A stretch of 64,000 bases of DNA from Viola odorata (taxonomy: Eukaryota > Streptophyta > Magnoliopsida > Malpighiales > Violaceae). Shown piece by piece: positions 10,111-18,653 of this stretch (the first letter of the stretch is position 1; each line of letters begins with the position of its first letter). Under the pieces are notes generated by a model that was not told where the DNA came from, did not search any database, and saw nothing but the letters and a program-made list of their open reading frames with translations. Both the position numbers and the translations under genes were made by a program. The stretch covers positions 61,852,304 to 61,916,303 of the forward strand of contig OY829537.1 of the NCBI GenBank assembly GCA_963691705.1, in the 5' to 3' direction.

Positions 10111-10727
10111 CATGAGGGCATGAGATCAGTGAAGAAAACTTCCTCATCGGGAAAATCTTCAAGAAGTTCCCATTCTGCTAGAATTGGATGATTTGCTAAA
10201 CAATATGCTAGAGCTTTTCCTTTTGTGGCCTTTTGAGGTACAAAGACTATCTCAAATTCTAGCAGCAATAATGTCCATTTAGCCAACCTGCCTGAAAGGA
10301 TTGGTCTAGACATTAGGTATTTGAGAGGGTATGCTTTGGATATCAAGTGAATGATATATGAGAGCATGTAATGCCTCAACTTCCTAGCAGTAAATATCAA
10401 AGCTAAACAAATCTTCTCGATTAGAGAGTACCTTTGTTCATCTCCCATAAGTGTCCCACTCAAGTAATAAAGTGCACTTTATTTATCATCATTTAGTTGA
10501 GCGAGCATTGCCCTCAGAGATTGCTCTTGAGCAGATATGTAAAGAATCAACGATTTTCCAGGAATAAGGGTTGTGAGGACTGGCGGGTGGAGTAAATACC
10601 TTTTGATGCTTTTAAAGGCATTGTGATAAGCTTCATCCCATTCAAATGGTATGTCCATTTTCATCAGTGTACTAAATGGATGGCCACGTCTAGCTAGATT
10701 AGAGATAAATCTCCTTATGTATGCCAA
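10110..10727 (-). pseudogene. RT-linked RNase H of element H
   Basis: Two minus-strand frames (10479-10727 and 10110-10463) carry the typical gypsy RNase H order: PFEWDEAYHNAFKSIKRYL, then LYISAQEQSLRAMLAQ, DEQRYSLIEKICLAL and SGRLAKWTLLLLEFEI. The catalytic Asp of the usual LYL-S/D segment appears changed to Ser (ISAQEQ). A frame break lies at about 10470. It continues from the RT remnant on the right. Confidence 0.75.
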
Positions 10728-10733
10728 CCTTCC

Positions 10734-11650
10734 CTACAAGCTTTTTAATTCATGAATATTCGTAGGTTCGGGCATGTTGAGTATATCATTGATCTTTGTT
10801 TGGTCAACTTCAATACCATGATGTCTAACAATAAAACCGAGGAATTTCCTAGAGGTAACTCTAAAGGCACACTTCATTGGGTTCATTTTGAGTTGATATA
10901 GACGAAGCCTTTCAAACACAACCCTCAAATCACCTAGGTGATCCTGCCTTATTTTAGTCTTAACCACCAAATTGTCAACATAGCATTCCACCTTTTTGTG
11001 CATCATGTCATTACCTTATAACAGTATATGCCTTTAGGTGTTCTAAATGTTGTAAGCTCTTCATCTTTCAGATTCATGCAGATTTGATTGTATCCGGATG
11101 AGCCATCTATGAAAGACAAGGCTTCGTGTCAAGTGGTTACATTGACCATCAACTCACTGATTGGGAGAGGGAAGTCATCCTTAGGAAAAGCCTTATTCAA
11201 GTCACGAAAGTCTATATAAACTTGGATATGGCCATTCTTCTTCTTTACTGGCACAATATTGGCTATCCAAGTAGCGTATTTGACTTCTCGAATAAATCTA
11301 GCCTCAATAAGTTTATTCACTTTAGCTTCAATTGATGGAATTTAGTCCTGGAGGAATTTCCTTTGAGGTTGTTTATTAGGTCTGACACCATGACTCACTA
11401 CGAGGTGATGCACTACAACTTTAGGATCCAGTCCAAGCATCTCTTTATAAGGCCATGCAAACACATCCTTGAATTCTTTCAAAAGTTCCATATACTTTGC
11501 TTCTTCTTTTGCACTCAATAGAGCACTTAGGAAAGTCGGGCTTGGCTCATGAGTAGTGCCTAAATTTACTTCCTTCAATTCATCGACTGTTGCTTGCCCC
11601 CCTTCCTCAAATATTGACGGAGTTGACTCTAGTTCATCTTCGTCCGACAC
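10734..11650 (-). pseudogene. Reverse transcriptase of element H, inactive
   Basis: Three minus-strand frames (11342-11650, 11129-11320, 10734-11006) cover the RT: ELLKEFKDVFAWPYKEMLGL and DPKVVVHHL before the core, FIREVKYATWIANIVPVKKK, YIDFRDLNKAFPKDDFPLP, then CYVDNLVVKTK, where the catalytic YVDD has become YVDN. KFLGFIVRHHGIEVD follows. Frameshifts separate the pieces, and about 120 bp around 11007-11128 is too damaged to read as one frame. Confidence 0.85.
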
Positions 11651-11689
11651 TTCTTCAACGGAAGCATTGTAGAAGAATTATCGTCTAAC

Positions 11690-12800
11690 ATTTTTTCTCT
11701 TCTGCTTCTGCTTCTTGGTATTTCCCTTTTGGTTTGGGAGATTAAGTTCTAGCTGTATGAAGACAGACTTCTTTTGTGGTGGTGCCGGAAGTCAGGCTCT
11801 AAGGAAGCTTTGTCTCCTAACTTATCAAAAATAGAGACCCTAGCAGCTTCTCCTTGGATGCGGCTAAATACAGAAAGTCTTCGTCAACTTCATATATTTG
11901 TATCATGATTGGGTTTGCTGAGGCCTTCTTGACTTTAATATTGGCTGGAGGATCTTGTAGAAAACTGAGCCAATACCTTTGCCATTCGATAGATGGTCTT
12001 CCACTAGAAAGGACTGCATCTAAGTCACCAAGTTTGCATGGTTCCCCTTTTTTGTACCCAACATTCTCGAAGAGTCTTTTGAATTTTGGGTCATACCATC
12101 CTTGGCTGAGTCCTTTTGATCCATCACTCCTCATATCCTTAGATCTCATCTCCTGAGGGGCTTCTAGCTGGGATGGTCTTCTTACCAATGTTGAATTCAT
12201 GGGAATATGGCTTCCTTTTGATCCTTCGCTCACATCCTTAGATCTCGTCTCCTGCTGAGCTTCCAACTTGGATGGTCTTCGGACCAATGTTGAATTCATG
12301 GGAATAGGGATTCCTTTTGATCCTTTGCTCACATCCTTAGATCTCGTCTCTTGCGGAGCTTCCAACTTGGATGGTCTTCGGACCAATGTTAAAATCATGG
12401 GAATAGGGCGTCCTTTTTATCCTTCTATCATATCCTTAAATCTCGTCTCCTACGGAGCTTTCAGCTTGAATGCTCTTACGACCAATGTTAAAATCATGGG
12501 AATGGGGAGAGTCTTATTTTTCTTTAAGACCTCCACTTCCTCAGTGATGGTAATTTTGGAAAGTGAAGCCTTCACGAACACAAGTGTTACCTTTGTAGCA
12601 GAAGAGGAGGTTTCTTCATTCCTCTTATATTCTGGTGCAAAGATGGGAAAAGCTTCTGAAAGAATCTTTTCCTCTGAGAAGATTTTTTCATTCGCAAAAT
12701 GTGATACTTCCTTATTGAATGGATTAGTTTCTCCCTTAATGCATTTTACCTCTCCATTACGAATGTATTTGAGGCATTGGTGCTAGCTTGAAGGGATAAC
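11690..12800 (-). pseudogene. Protease-RT linker of element H with 33-aa repeats
   Basis: A 193-codon open frame (11817-12398) and its upstream continuation lie between protease and RT. It includes LKYIRNGEVKCIKGETN-like sequence next to the protease, four copies of a 33-residue unit (TLVRRPSKLEAPQETRSKD...), then WYDPKFKRLFENVGYKKG and YEVDEDFLYLA. Some units contain stop codons. Such linkers are typical of Ogre-like polyproteins; the tandem repeat inside it is unusual. Confidence 0.6.
12135..12530. repeat. Four tandem 99-bp coding repeats
   Basis: Units start at about 12135, 12234, 12333 and 12432, each 99 bp (33 codons), marked by ATCCTTAGATCTCGTCTCC and CATGGGAATAGGG. The period is an exact multiple of three, so copies stayed in frame on the minus strand. 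The last unit is the most diverged. Confidence 0.85.
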
Positions 12801-12890
12801 TCCATTCTCATGTAAAAGCATCATTCTCATGTAAAGGCATTGGTGCTAGCTTGAAGGAATGCATTGGTGCTAGCTTGAAGGGATAACCAA
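12774..12890. repeat. Short local duplication near H protease
   Basis: Three copies of GCATTGGTGCTAGCTTGAAG at about 12774, 12837 and 12861, with TTCTCATGTAAA repeated between them. It sits at the C-terminal edge of the protease remnant. Confidence 0.7.
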
Positions 12891-13313
12891 ATCCTTCCTA
12901 GGAGCAACTGGTAGGATGTTCTGGCATCAATTACATGAAAAAGGATAGTAGACGCTAATTCTTCAATCTCTAGTTTCACTAGGATTGCACCAATGGAAGT
13001 CTACCTTCATTTATTGAAACCTTGGATAACCAATTTGCTTTTAGAAAGCTCAAACATAGTGATTCCTAGTTTCTTCATTGTATTGATGGGCATGATGCTG
13101 ACTGTTGACCCTTAATCAACAACTATTCTTCTGAGCTTTTCTTCTCAAATGTAACCTACAACATAAAGAGGTTTGTTGTGCAAATGAGATCCTAGTAACA
13201 AATCATCATTTGTAAATGTGATTGCATTAAAGCACTCAATATAAGATGGTTGATCAACAACATTCAGCAATCTTTCCTTGTATTTGGTCTGATCGACAAG
13301 TGCCTGTACTAGT
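12840..13313 (-). pseudogene. Aspartic protease of element H
   Basis: On the minus strand the order is: LVDQTKYKERLLNVVDQPSY, ECFNAITFTND, LRRIVVD followed by a stop and GSTVSIMPIN (active-site region), KLGITMFEL, ILFHVIDARTSYQLLLGRIW (the hydrophobic LLGR motif) and SLQAST. At least three in-frame stops make it inactive. Its N-terminal part overlaps a 100-bp segment repeated at 56114-56215. Confidence 0.75.
13211..13313. repeat. Left copy of ~100-bp direct repeat flanking the A/B/C block
   Basis: It matches 56114-56215 with about seven differences by eye. Both are H sequence between gag and protease. The left copy ends with CTAGT immediately before the TGATATG start of element A. Confidence 0.85.
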
Positions 13314-13689
13314 TGATATGATCCTCGCTAGGTTTGAATCGTTTCTCCTTGTGCGATCGTTGTTCAAGGCTGGATTTCATGCGGAAATACTTGGATAACT
13401 CAATACGAGCGCTGACCCTACTAAACGTGATTGTCTAGCCAACCCAGCTACGCGTGTGAGGTTCTTGATCGAACTCCTAACCCTCTAACCCACAATTAGG
13501 CTAGCAACCTAGGTAGTCGAACAATAGGGATGAACTTTCGATTTACTTGAGTTGTTCTTCGAGCGTTCAGACTCAAAGGATTCAAGGTTCAAGGTTCAAG
13601 GTTTGAACAATTTCAGAGTAATTAACTCAGGATTTTTGGCAAAATAAGTCTAAACTTTATTAGCCAAACGGCTGCCTTTAAATAGGCGC
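13314..13689 (-). repeat. LTR-like left end of element A
   Basis: Starts TGATATGATCC, like the TGATAA starts of the B and C LTRs, right after CTAGT in H sequence. A TATA-like CCTATTTAAAG (minus strand, 13677-13687) lies about 365 bp from the end. No partner LTR survives, and from about 13690 the sequence resembles the spacer in B at 22800, so the right boundary is unclear. Confidence 0.45.
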
Positions 13690-13955
13690 ATACGATATCG
13701 GCGAGGTTTTACGCTGCTAGGAGCTACCTGCGACATCGACGCGGCCTTACACTGTGGATACCTACAATCGTATGATTTTTTATGTCATGGCTACCTATAA
13801 TATCGCGCTCCTTCGCGTTTTCTAGGATTCTAGCTCGTTCTCCTCTCGAGTACCTGCATCCTTAGTAGCATGCTGACGTCGATCGGTCTTTGATGGCAAC
13901 GGGGTGGCTCGTCTTTTGAGGACCTCCTCTTTCCAAAGGCTCATTTCTCGGAGCC
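13690..13955. other. Spacer with degenerate ~40-bp repeats
   Basis: Contains units resembling GCGCGGTTTTACGCTG...GGCTACC followed by ATATCG, also present several times in B (22740-22960). No gene is seen. Confidence 0.5.
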
Positions 13956-13963
13956 TATAAATC
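13956..13963 (+). promoter_or_regulatory. TATA box of cassette ORF1 (A)
   Basis: TATAAATC, 62 bp before the ORF1 ATG. The equivalent boxes are at 23069 in B and 40967-40976 (minus) in C. Confidence 0.6.
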
Positions 13964-14017
13964 TGAGAGCTTTCTCCGCTCGAGTTCATCTCATCTTTTT
14001 CTTTCATAATCTGCATC

Positions 14018-14395
14018 ATGGATCATTTGACCAAAAAATTCCTCCTTTCCAAGGGCCATACTCTCAAGAACCTCAATGATGGTGACGTCGGGTTCCTGGA
14101 CAACATGCTGATCAAGACCTCCGAGGACATCTTGGAGTTGTAAGGGATGCTGACCCCACTCCATTCCAGGCTGGGAGCTACATCTCTGGAGGATTTCAGT
14201 CCTTTAGAGAGCGTGTCGAAGTTGGCCACCTCCATCTCTCGGATTCAAGTGGTGATCACCATGCTGCAGCAGCGCAAGGACATGCTGGGGTGCTGCTTGA
14301 AGGGGATGAGGGTCACCTCTACTGACCTTACTCTGGTCATGGACTCCCTGACAGACATTCCCATTATACCCGAGGATGCTGGTTCCGACACCTGA
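14018..14395 (+). pseudogene. Cassette ORF1 of A (125-aa protein, one nonsense codon)
   Basis: Frame from ATG 14018 to TGA 14395, starting MDHLTKKFLLSKGHTLKN. It is interrupted only by a TAA at 14141-14143 where B has CAA (Gln). It is helix-rich, with a central LEDFSPLESVSKLAT and the C-terminal MLQQRKDMLGCCLKG. C encodes the same protein (MDELTRNFLISKTLTLKN...) at 40523-40905 with clear sequence divergence but the same length and layout, which argues for protein-level selection in the past. No known domain is recognised. It is read in the opposite direction to A's pol genes and has its own TATA-like box. Confidence 0.65.
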
Positions 14396-14799
14396 CGGCG
14401 GTGGCTCCCTTTGAGCCTTTTTTCTTTTTTCTTTTTACGCTGCTGTACCTCTCGGCCGTTAGGCCATAATAATTAAACTGTTTTTATTATGCCACTTGCC
14501 ACTATTCTTCTTCTTCAATGCGCCATTTGTCTTTTTTCGGTTGGAGGCCTCCTCAGCCGAACTGAAAATGAGTCGGTCATTGGACGGTTTTTTCACGACG
14601 GTTTCCTCTCTAACCGTTCTACATTAATTCTGCGCCGCCGCTTCATTGTCAACTGATTGGGCTAATTTTTAGTTTTCCTCGATCTGTGGGAGATTCCAAT
14701 AGGCGTGACTGCAAATCTAGATTTGCACTCCAGGTTGTACGCGTGTCAGTTCTCAAGAGTCGTGTCGGATGATCGAAAAGCTTTTCCCCCTTTTTTGGC
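14396..14799 (+). other. Spacer between cassette ORF1 and ORF2 (A)
   Basis: It begins with an AT-rich 3' flank (AATAATTAAACTG). AGCCGAACTGAAAATGAGTC (14555-14574) matches the sequence abutting the 3' LTRs of B and C. An ACGCGTGTC motif near 14739 lies about 60 bp upstream of the ORF2 TATA-like box. Confidence 0.55.
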
Positions 14800-14807
14800 T
14801 ATTTAAT
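14800..14807 (+). promoter_or_regulatory. TATA-like box of cassette ORF2 (A)
   Basis: TATTTAAT, 77 bp before the ORF2 ATG; the same spacing is seen in B (77) and C (76). Confidence 0.55.
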
Positions 14808-14876
14808 GGGATCCTTTCCCCTATTTCCGTTCATCTTCTTGTTTATTTTTCCTCTCGGCAGGTTGCCTGTGATCTC

Positions 14877-15299
14877 ATGGCTGATTCTTATTTTTTGGAT
14901 ACTGGTGCGCGGGATTCTCCGCCAACTCCTCCGACTTCGCCAGATTCAGACAATCCTCCTCCGTCGCCTCAGTGGAGGCCGTTCGTCCACTAGCGGGGTC
15001 GCAAGAGGCTGAGGAAAAAGGCCTTAAAGGTGTCTGAACCGCTTTTTAATTCTCCCGCCCCTTCTGTTCATAAGGGGGATGAACCATCTCTTCTTCCTCG
15101 TGATTTGCCAGATATGGCTCTCCCTACCTGCGCGGGCGTTGAAATGGTGACGCCAGCCACTGAGGAGGAGTCAGGTCGATCAATGATACGCATAGGAAAA
15201 AGGGTTGATGAGCCTTTCCCTCCCGTCAGCAGGGAGCTATCGTTCTCAGATGATGATGTAGTTTATTGTTATGATATCTCTTGGTCTGATGGCGATTAG
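14877..15299 (+). pseudogene. Cassette ORF2 of A (140-aa protein, one nonsense codon)
   Basis: ATG 14877 to TAG 15297-15299. The N-terminus is Pro/Ser/Thr-rich (DSPPTPPTSPDSDNPPPSP), the middle basic (KRLRKKALK), and the C-terminus acidic with an aromatic motif (SDDDVVYCYDISWSDGD). A TAG at 14991-14993 interrupts it where B reads CGG. B has an intact version (23941-24360), and C a diverged one with the same tail style (DYDYCYDAGWADDD). No known domain is recognised; a disordered protein with a short conserved acidic-aromatic tail suggests a binding or activation peptide, which is inference. Confidence 0.65.
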
Positions 15300-15573
15300 T
15301 TTAGCGTGTCTTGCCTCTTTGTAGATGCCGTATGGCTTTTCAAAAATGAATAAGATAACGCTTCATTTTCCCTTTGTTCTCCTATCGCCTTCTCGCGCCA
15401 TTTCTTCAAGCGTCAAGGGTTACCGCGGAGGGATACCTATTGCTGGGTGCAACCGTCTTTCGGTTTTCCGTCGGTAACTATCTTCTCCCAAAGACATAAA
15501 TGCCTGTCTACGCGTCGCTTTCTGCTCAACATGTGTCTCACTTTTACAGGCTGTCTCTTCTTTAAGTTCGACC

Positions 15574-15582
15574 TTTATAAGG
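15574..15582 (+). promoter_or_regulatory. TATA-like box of cassette gene 1 (A)
   Basis: TTTATAAGG, 197 bp before the gene 1 ATG. An ACGCGT palindrome lies 64 bp upstream (15510-15515). The same pair occurs in B (24570 and 24635). Confidence 0.55.
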
Positions 15583-15770
15583 GAACCGCTATTCTCTTTC
15601 ATTACTTTTGCCAATACTTCGAAATTTTCACACTTTCTCTTTCTCCTGTGCTTCTTCCTGCTCAAGAGGAGTTTCTGCAACTACTCGCCGGCGCCGATGG
15701 CCGGTTTAGTGGCTTCTTGCTCTAGGTATTTTGTTCCTCTCTCGTCGTAGTTTTATTTTTCCAGTCCCAT

Positions 15771-17984
15771 ATGTCTCGTGTTAGAGCCACTGTGGGTGCC
15801 GAAAATCTCATAGATCTCGAGGCTAGGAGAGCTCGTAGTATTTTTGATTGTAATGAAGTTTTGAGGGTAGAGTTAAAGGAGAACGGTATCACCTTCCCCT
15901 TGGGCTTCTGCCCTTATATCCCTACGAAGGATATTCGGCTTCATGATGCCATGTGGGGAACATTCCGGCTGGTTTATTTCAAGATGTTCCTCTACGGGTT
16001 TCATCTCCCGATCTATACTTCTCTGATGAAGCTGCTAAATCATTACGATCTCAATCCCGTTCAAATAACGTCGCCTTCCTGGTGTGGGATTTATGCCTTC
16101 CTTCGGGCATGCGAGATGAAGCGTATTTTCACTCCATCCCTCGATCTGTTCCACACATTTTTCAACTTGACTTGTCGCGACTGCTTGGTGGATATCACCA
16201 CAAGATGGAATGACGCCATCGTCCAATTTTTCTGGCAGAACTTTCAAGGTTTTGAGGAGAGCGTGGACAGCTGGAAAAATGGCTTCTTCACCCTTCGCCC
16301 GCCGTCCCGCTGGTGGCGCGGGGGTTTTAACCGAGAGATTACCAGCGCCGCTTGGAGAAAACCAGAAGTGTTGTCTGGTACTGATGTGTCCCATGTTACT
16401 GCCCTGTTAGAAATAGAAGGGCCTTTTCGCATTCGGGAATTTGCTCGGTTCAGACCCTTGAAAGAGTGTGTCGTTGGTGAGTTTTTCTTTTGCCACATTA
16501 TCGCTTCGATTTTCTTGCTATATTAATATGTTTCGCTGGTAGGTAGCGCTGAGGGTCGTTCCTCCGGGGGAAATAACACTCCTCTGAACGTGGTGCCGCT
16601 TCAGACATTACCCTCTTCTCCACCACCTGAAAACTCCAGCCGTCCGACTATCCCGCCGAGGAGAAGGAGAATTAAGACCGTCGCAACACGCAGTGCTTCC
16701 GCTCAACCTTTCGTTTTCTTGAGAATTGGTTGCCGCCTCGGGGCAGGGGAGTGACTCCGAGTCGTCCTGCGACTGGAATAGTTGACAGCGATAGCGAGAG
16801 CATGGATGCAGGTTCCGAGCTACGTCACGCCACCCTTGCCCAACGAATGAAGCTTAGGGAGAGAAAAAAATGATCCCGCGGCGGAGTCAACCGAGGGCGA
16901 TCGCGAAGAGATGGTTGCCAAGACGGAGCGTATCCGAAAGAAAACCCGAAAAGAGAAAAGTGGCCCACCGGTTCCTCCCTTGAGGGAAGTTAACGCAGTT
17001 CCCACCGCGGGGGTTGACACTTCTCATGTCGCGAGTACCTCACAGGTGGCGGAGGTTGTCAAGGTGCCTTCTGCCATTCCTTCCAAAGCTAATGAGGTTT
17101 TGGCGGTGGTGGACTCACCCTTGCCGTCTGGTGGCCCTGATTCTCCGATCTCTTCCTGTATTTCGGATGTGACCATACCGGTTTCGAACCCAAGTGTTCC
17201 TATTAATCCTCTCCCGAGGAAGACTCAGCCTTTATTCCTTTCTTCCATCTCGGGCATTGGTAGTTCCGCAAAAAGTTGCTTTCCTCCCTATATCGCCAAT
17301 CTTTCCCCTCAAAGTCCTCAAGGAAATGTCGCATACCAGCTGGATCTGTCATCTTTTGGTAGTAACGGGCTTCGCGCTTTAGGGATATCGGATCCGTTAT
17401 CGCGAGATGAGCCGGTAGGCTCTATAGTGGGCCAAATGTTCAGTTCTTCGAAGGATAAGGAAGAGTTCCTGCGGCATCACCCTGAAATTCAGCACACACG
17501 CCTTCTGAACGACATGCTGGCCAGCTTCCGCGAGCTGCATTATTTTCTCGAGGATTAGAGCGACAAGGTTCGGCGTTCTCTCAGTTCGAAGGAACAACTA
17601 GACGCCGCTTTGGCGAAAGTAACAGAGCTGTCGAAGCTTCAAGGTCGAACCCAGGCAGAGTTGAACGACTGTCGCGCCGAGCTCGCGCGAGAAAAATCAA
17701 AGGGGAAGGCTAAGGTAGAGCTGCTGGAGGCGGAATTGGTGGCGGCCGACAAAAGAAACTCTCTCCTTCGTGAAGAGATATCGTCCCGCGACGCGGATCT
17801 GGCCAAAGTACCTTCGAAGATAGCTTGGTGGAAAAACAAGACCATGGAGGTCTGTATCGCCGGATTTACAGATCTCTATCGCCAAGGGACTGTTGATTCA
17901 TCTAAGTTGGCTGATTATGCCTCCAAGAAGATAAAGGATTTAGGCGAAAGCGAGGGAGATTTTCTTTCTTTCAGGGAGGAGTAG
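15771..17984 (+). pseudogene. Cassette gene 1 of A: Transposase_28-like domain plus coiled coil, one intron
   Basis: Exon 1 (15771-16476) encodes a globular domain with YFKMFLYGFHLP, LLNHYDLNPVQITSPSWCGI and YAFLRACEMKRIFTPSL, a pattern I associate with the plant 'putative gypsy type transposon' family. An intron at 16477-16542 (GTGAGT...GGTAG, 66 bp) joins GTC-GTT-G to GT-AGC in frame. Exon 2 encodes a Ser/Pro-rich linker, then FQLDLSSFG-like and LRALGISDPLSRDE segments, and a C-terminal coiled coil (17580-17984). Lesions: a one-base loss near 16710, extra A bases near 16865, and TAG at 17556-17558. It is transcribed against A's pol. The function is unknown; nucleic-acid or Gag binding would be speculation. 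Confidence 0.7.
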
Positions 17985-17999
17985 GGGAATGGCAGCTGC

Positions 18000-18479
18000 G
18001 ATATCCGTGTTGGACCATGATTAGTCAAGGCTGACCCTTTGGAGGATTTTCCTCTTTATTTGCTTCCTTTGTTTTGTAATAACGCCTTATCGCGCAACGA
18101 TATCTGTACTTCATTCTTAGATAATAACTGATCTTTGTTTTGCTTTCCCGCGTTATCTTGAAAGATGCCGGCTTGGCTAACGCCATCCTGCGTTATCTCC
18201 ATTATTGCAATATCGCTCTTGTCTTATTCCAGAAATCATTTCTGCTTTTCAGAGCATTTAATGCTCACGATCCTCTCATTAATGCGAGAGAAAAGTCGTG
18301 ATGGCACAGACACACGTGTCTGTTCTTTAAGGCACCGAGGGCTAGCGTGCTCTAGAATTTTAGCAAAATTGAAGAGTTATCGCACTTCTCTAGAATTGTA
18401 CTCATTACTTGAGTCTGTTCCTTGTGACGCTCCTCACGCAACGACTGTAGTGTCCGTCGTTTCTTTTGGCCACTAGGGT
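18000..18479 (+). other. Spacer and promoter region upstream of cassette gene 2 (A)
   Basis: The gene 1 3' flank (TGTAATAACG near 18076) is followed by a G-box CACGTG at 18313-18318 in an ACACGTGT palindrome. This lies about 165 bp before the gene 2 TATA box, a spacing kept in B and C. No ORF is supported. Confidence 0.55.
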
Positions 18480-18487
18480 TATAAAAC
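18480..18487 (+). promoter_or_regulatory. TATA box of cassette gene 2 (A)
   Basis: TATAAAAC, 174 bp before the gene 2 ATG (173 in B, 175 in C). Confidence 0.65.
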
Positions 18488-18653
18488 CCAACACTTATTT
18501 CTTTTTCTTACTTTTGTCATTCTGCTTTCTTCATATTCTCTCTAGCCGTCTTGTTTTCTCTCCTCCGTTTAGGGTTATCGAAGTGCTTTTTCTCTAAAGG
18601 TATTTCCTATTTTCTTCCATCGCCTTCTTCGTCTTTAATTTCTTATTTCTGTC

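Noticed and set aside
13314..13690. Insertion of A as a complete element with a 5-bp duplication
   Set aside because: The right end of A has no LTR and the expected second CTAGT does not follow an LTR end.
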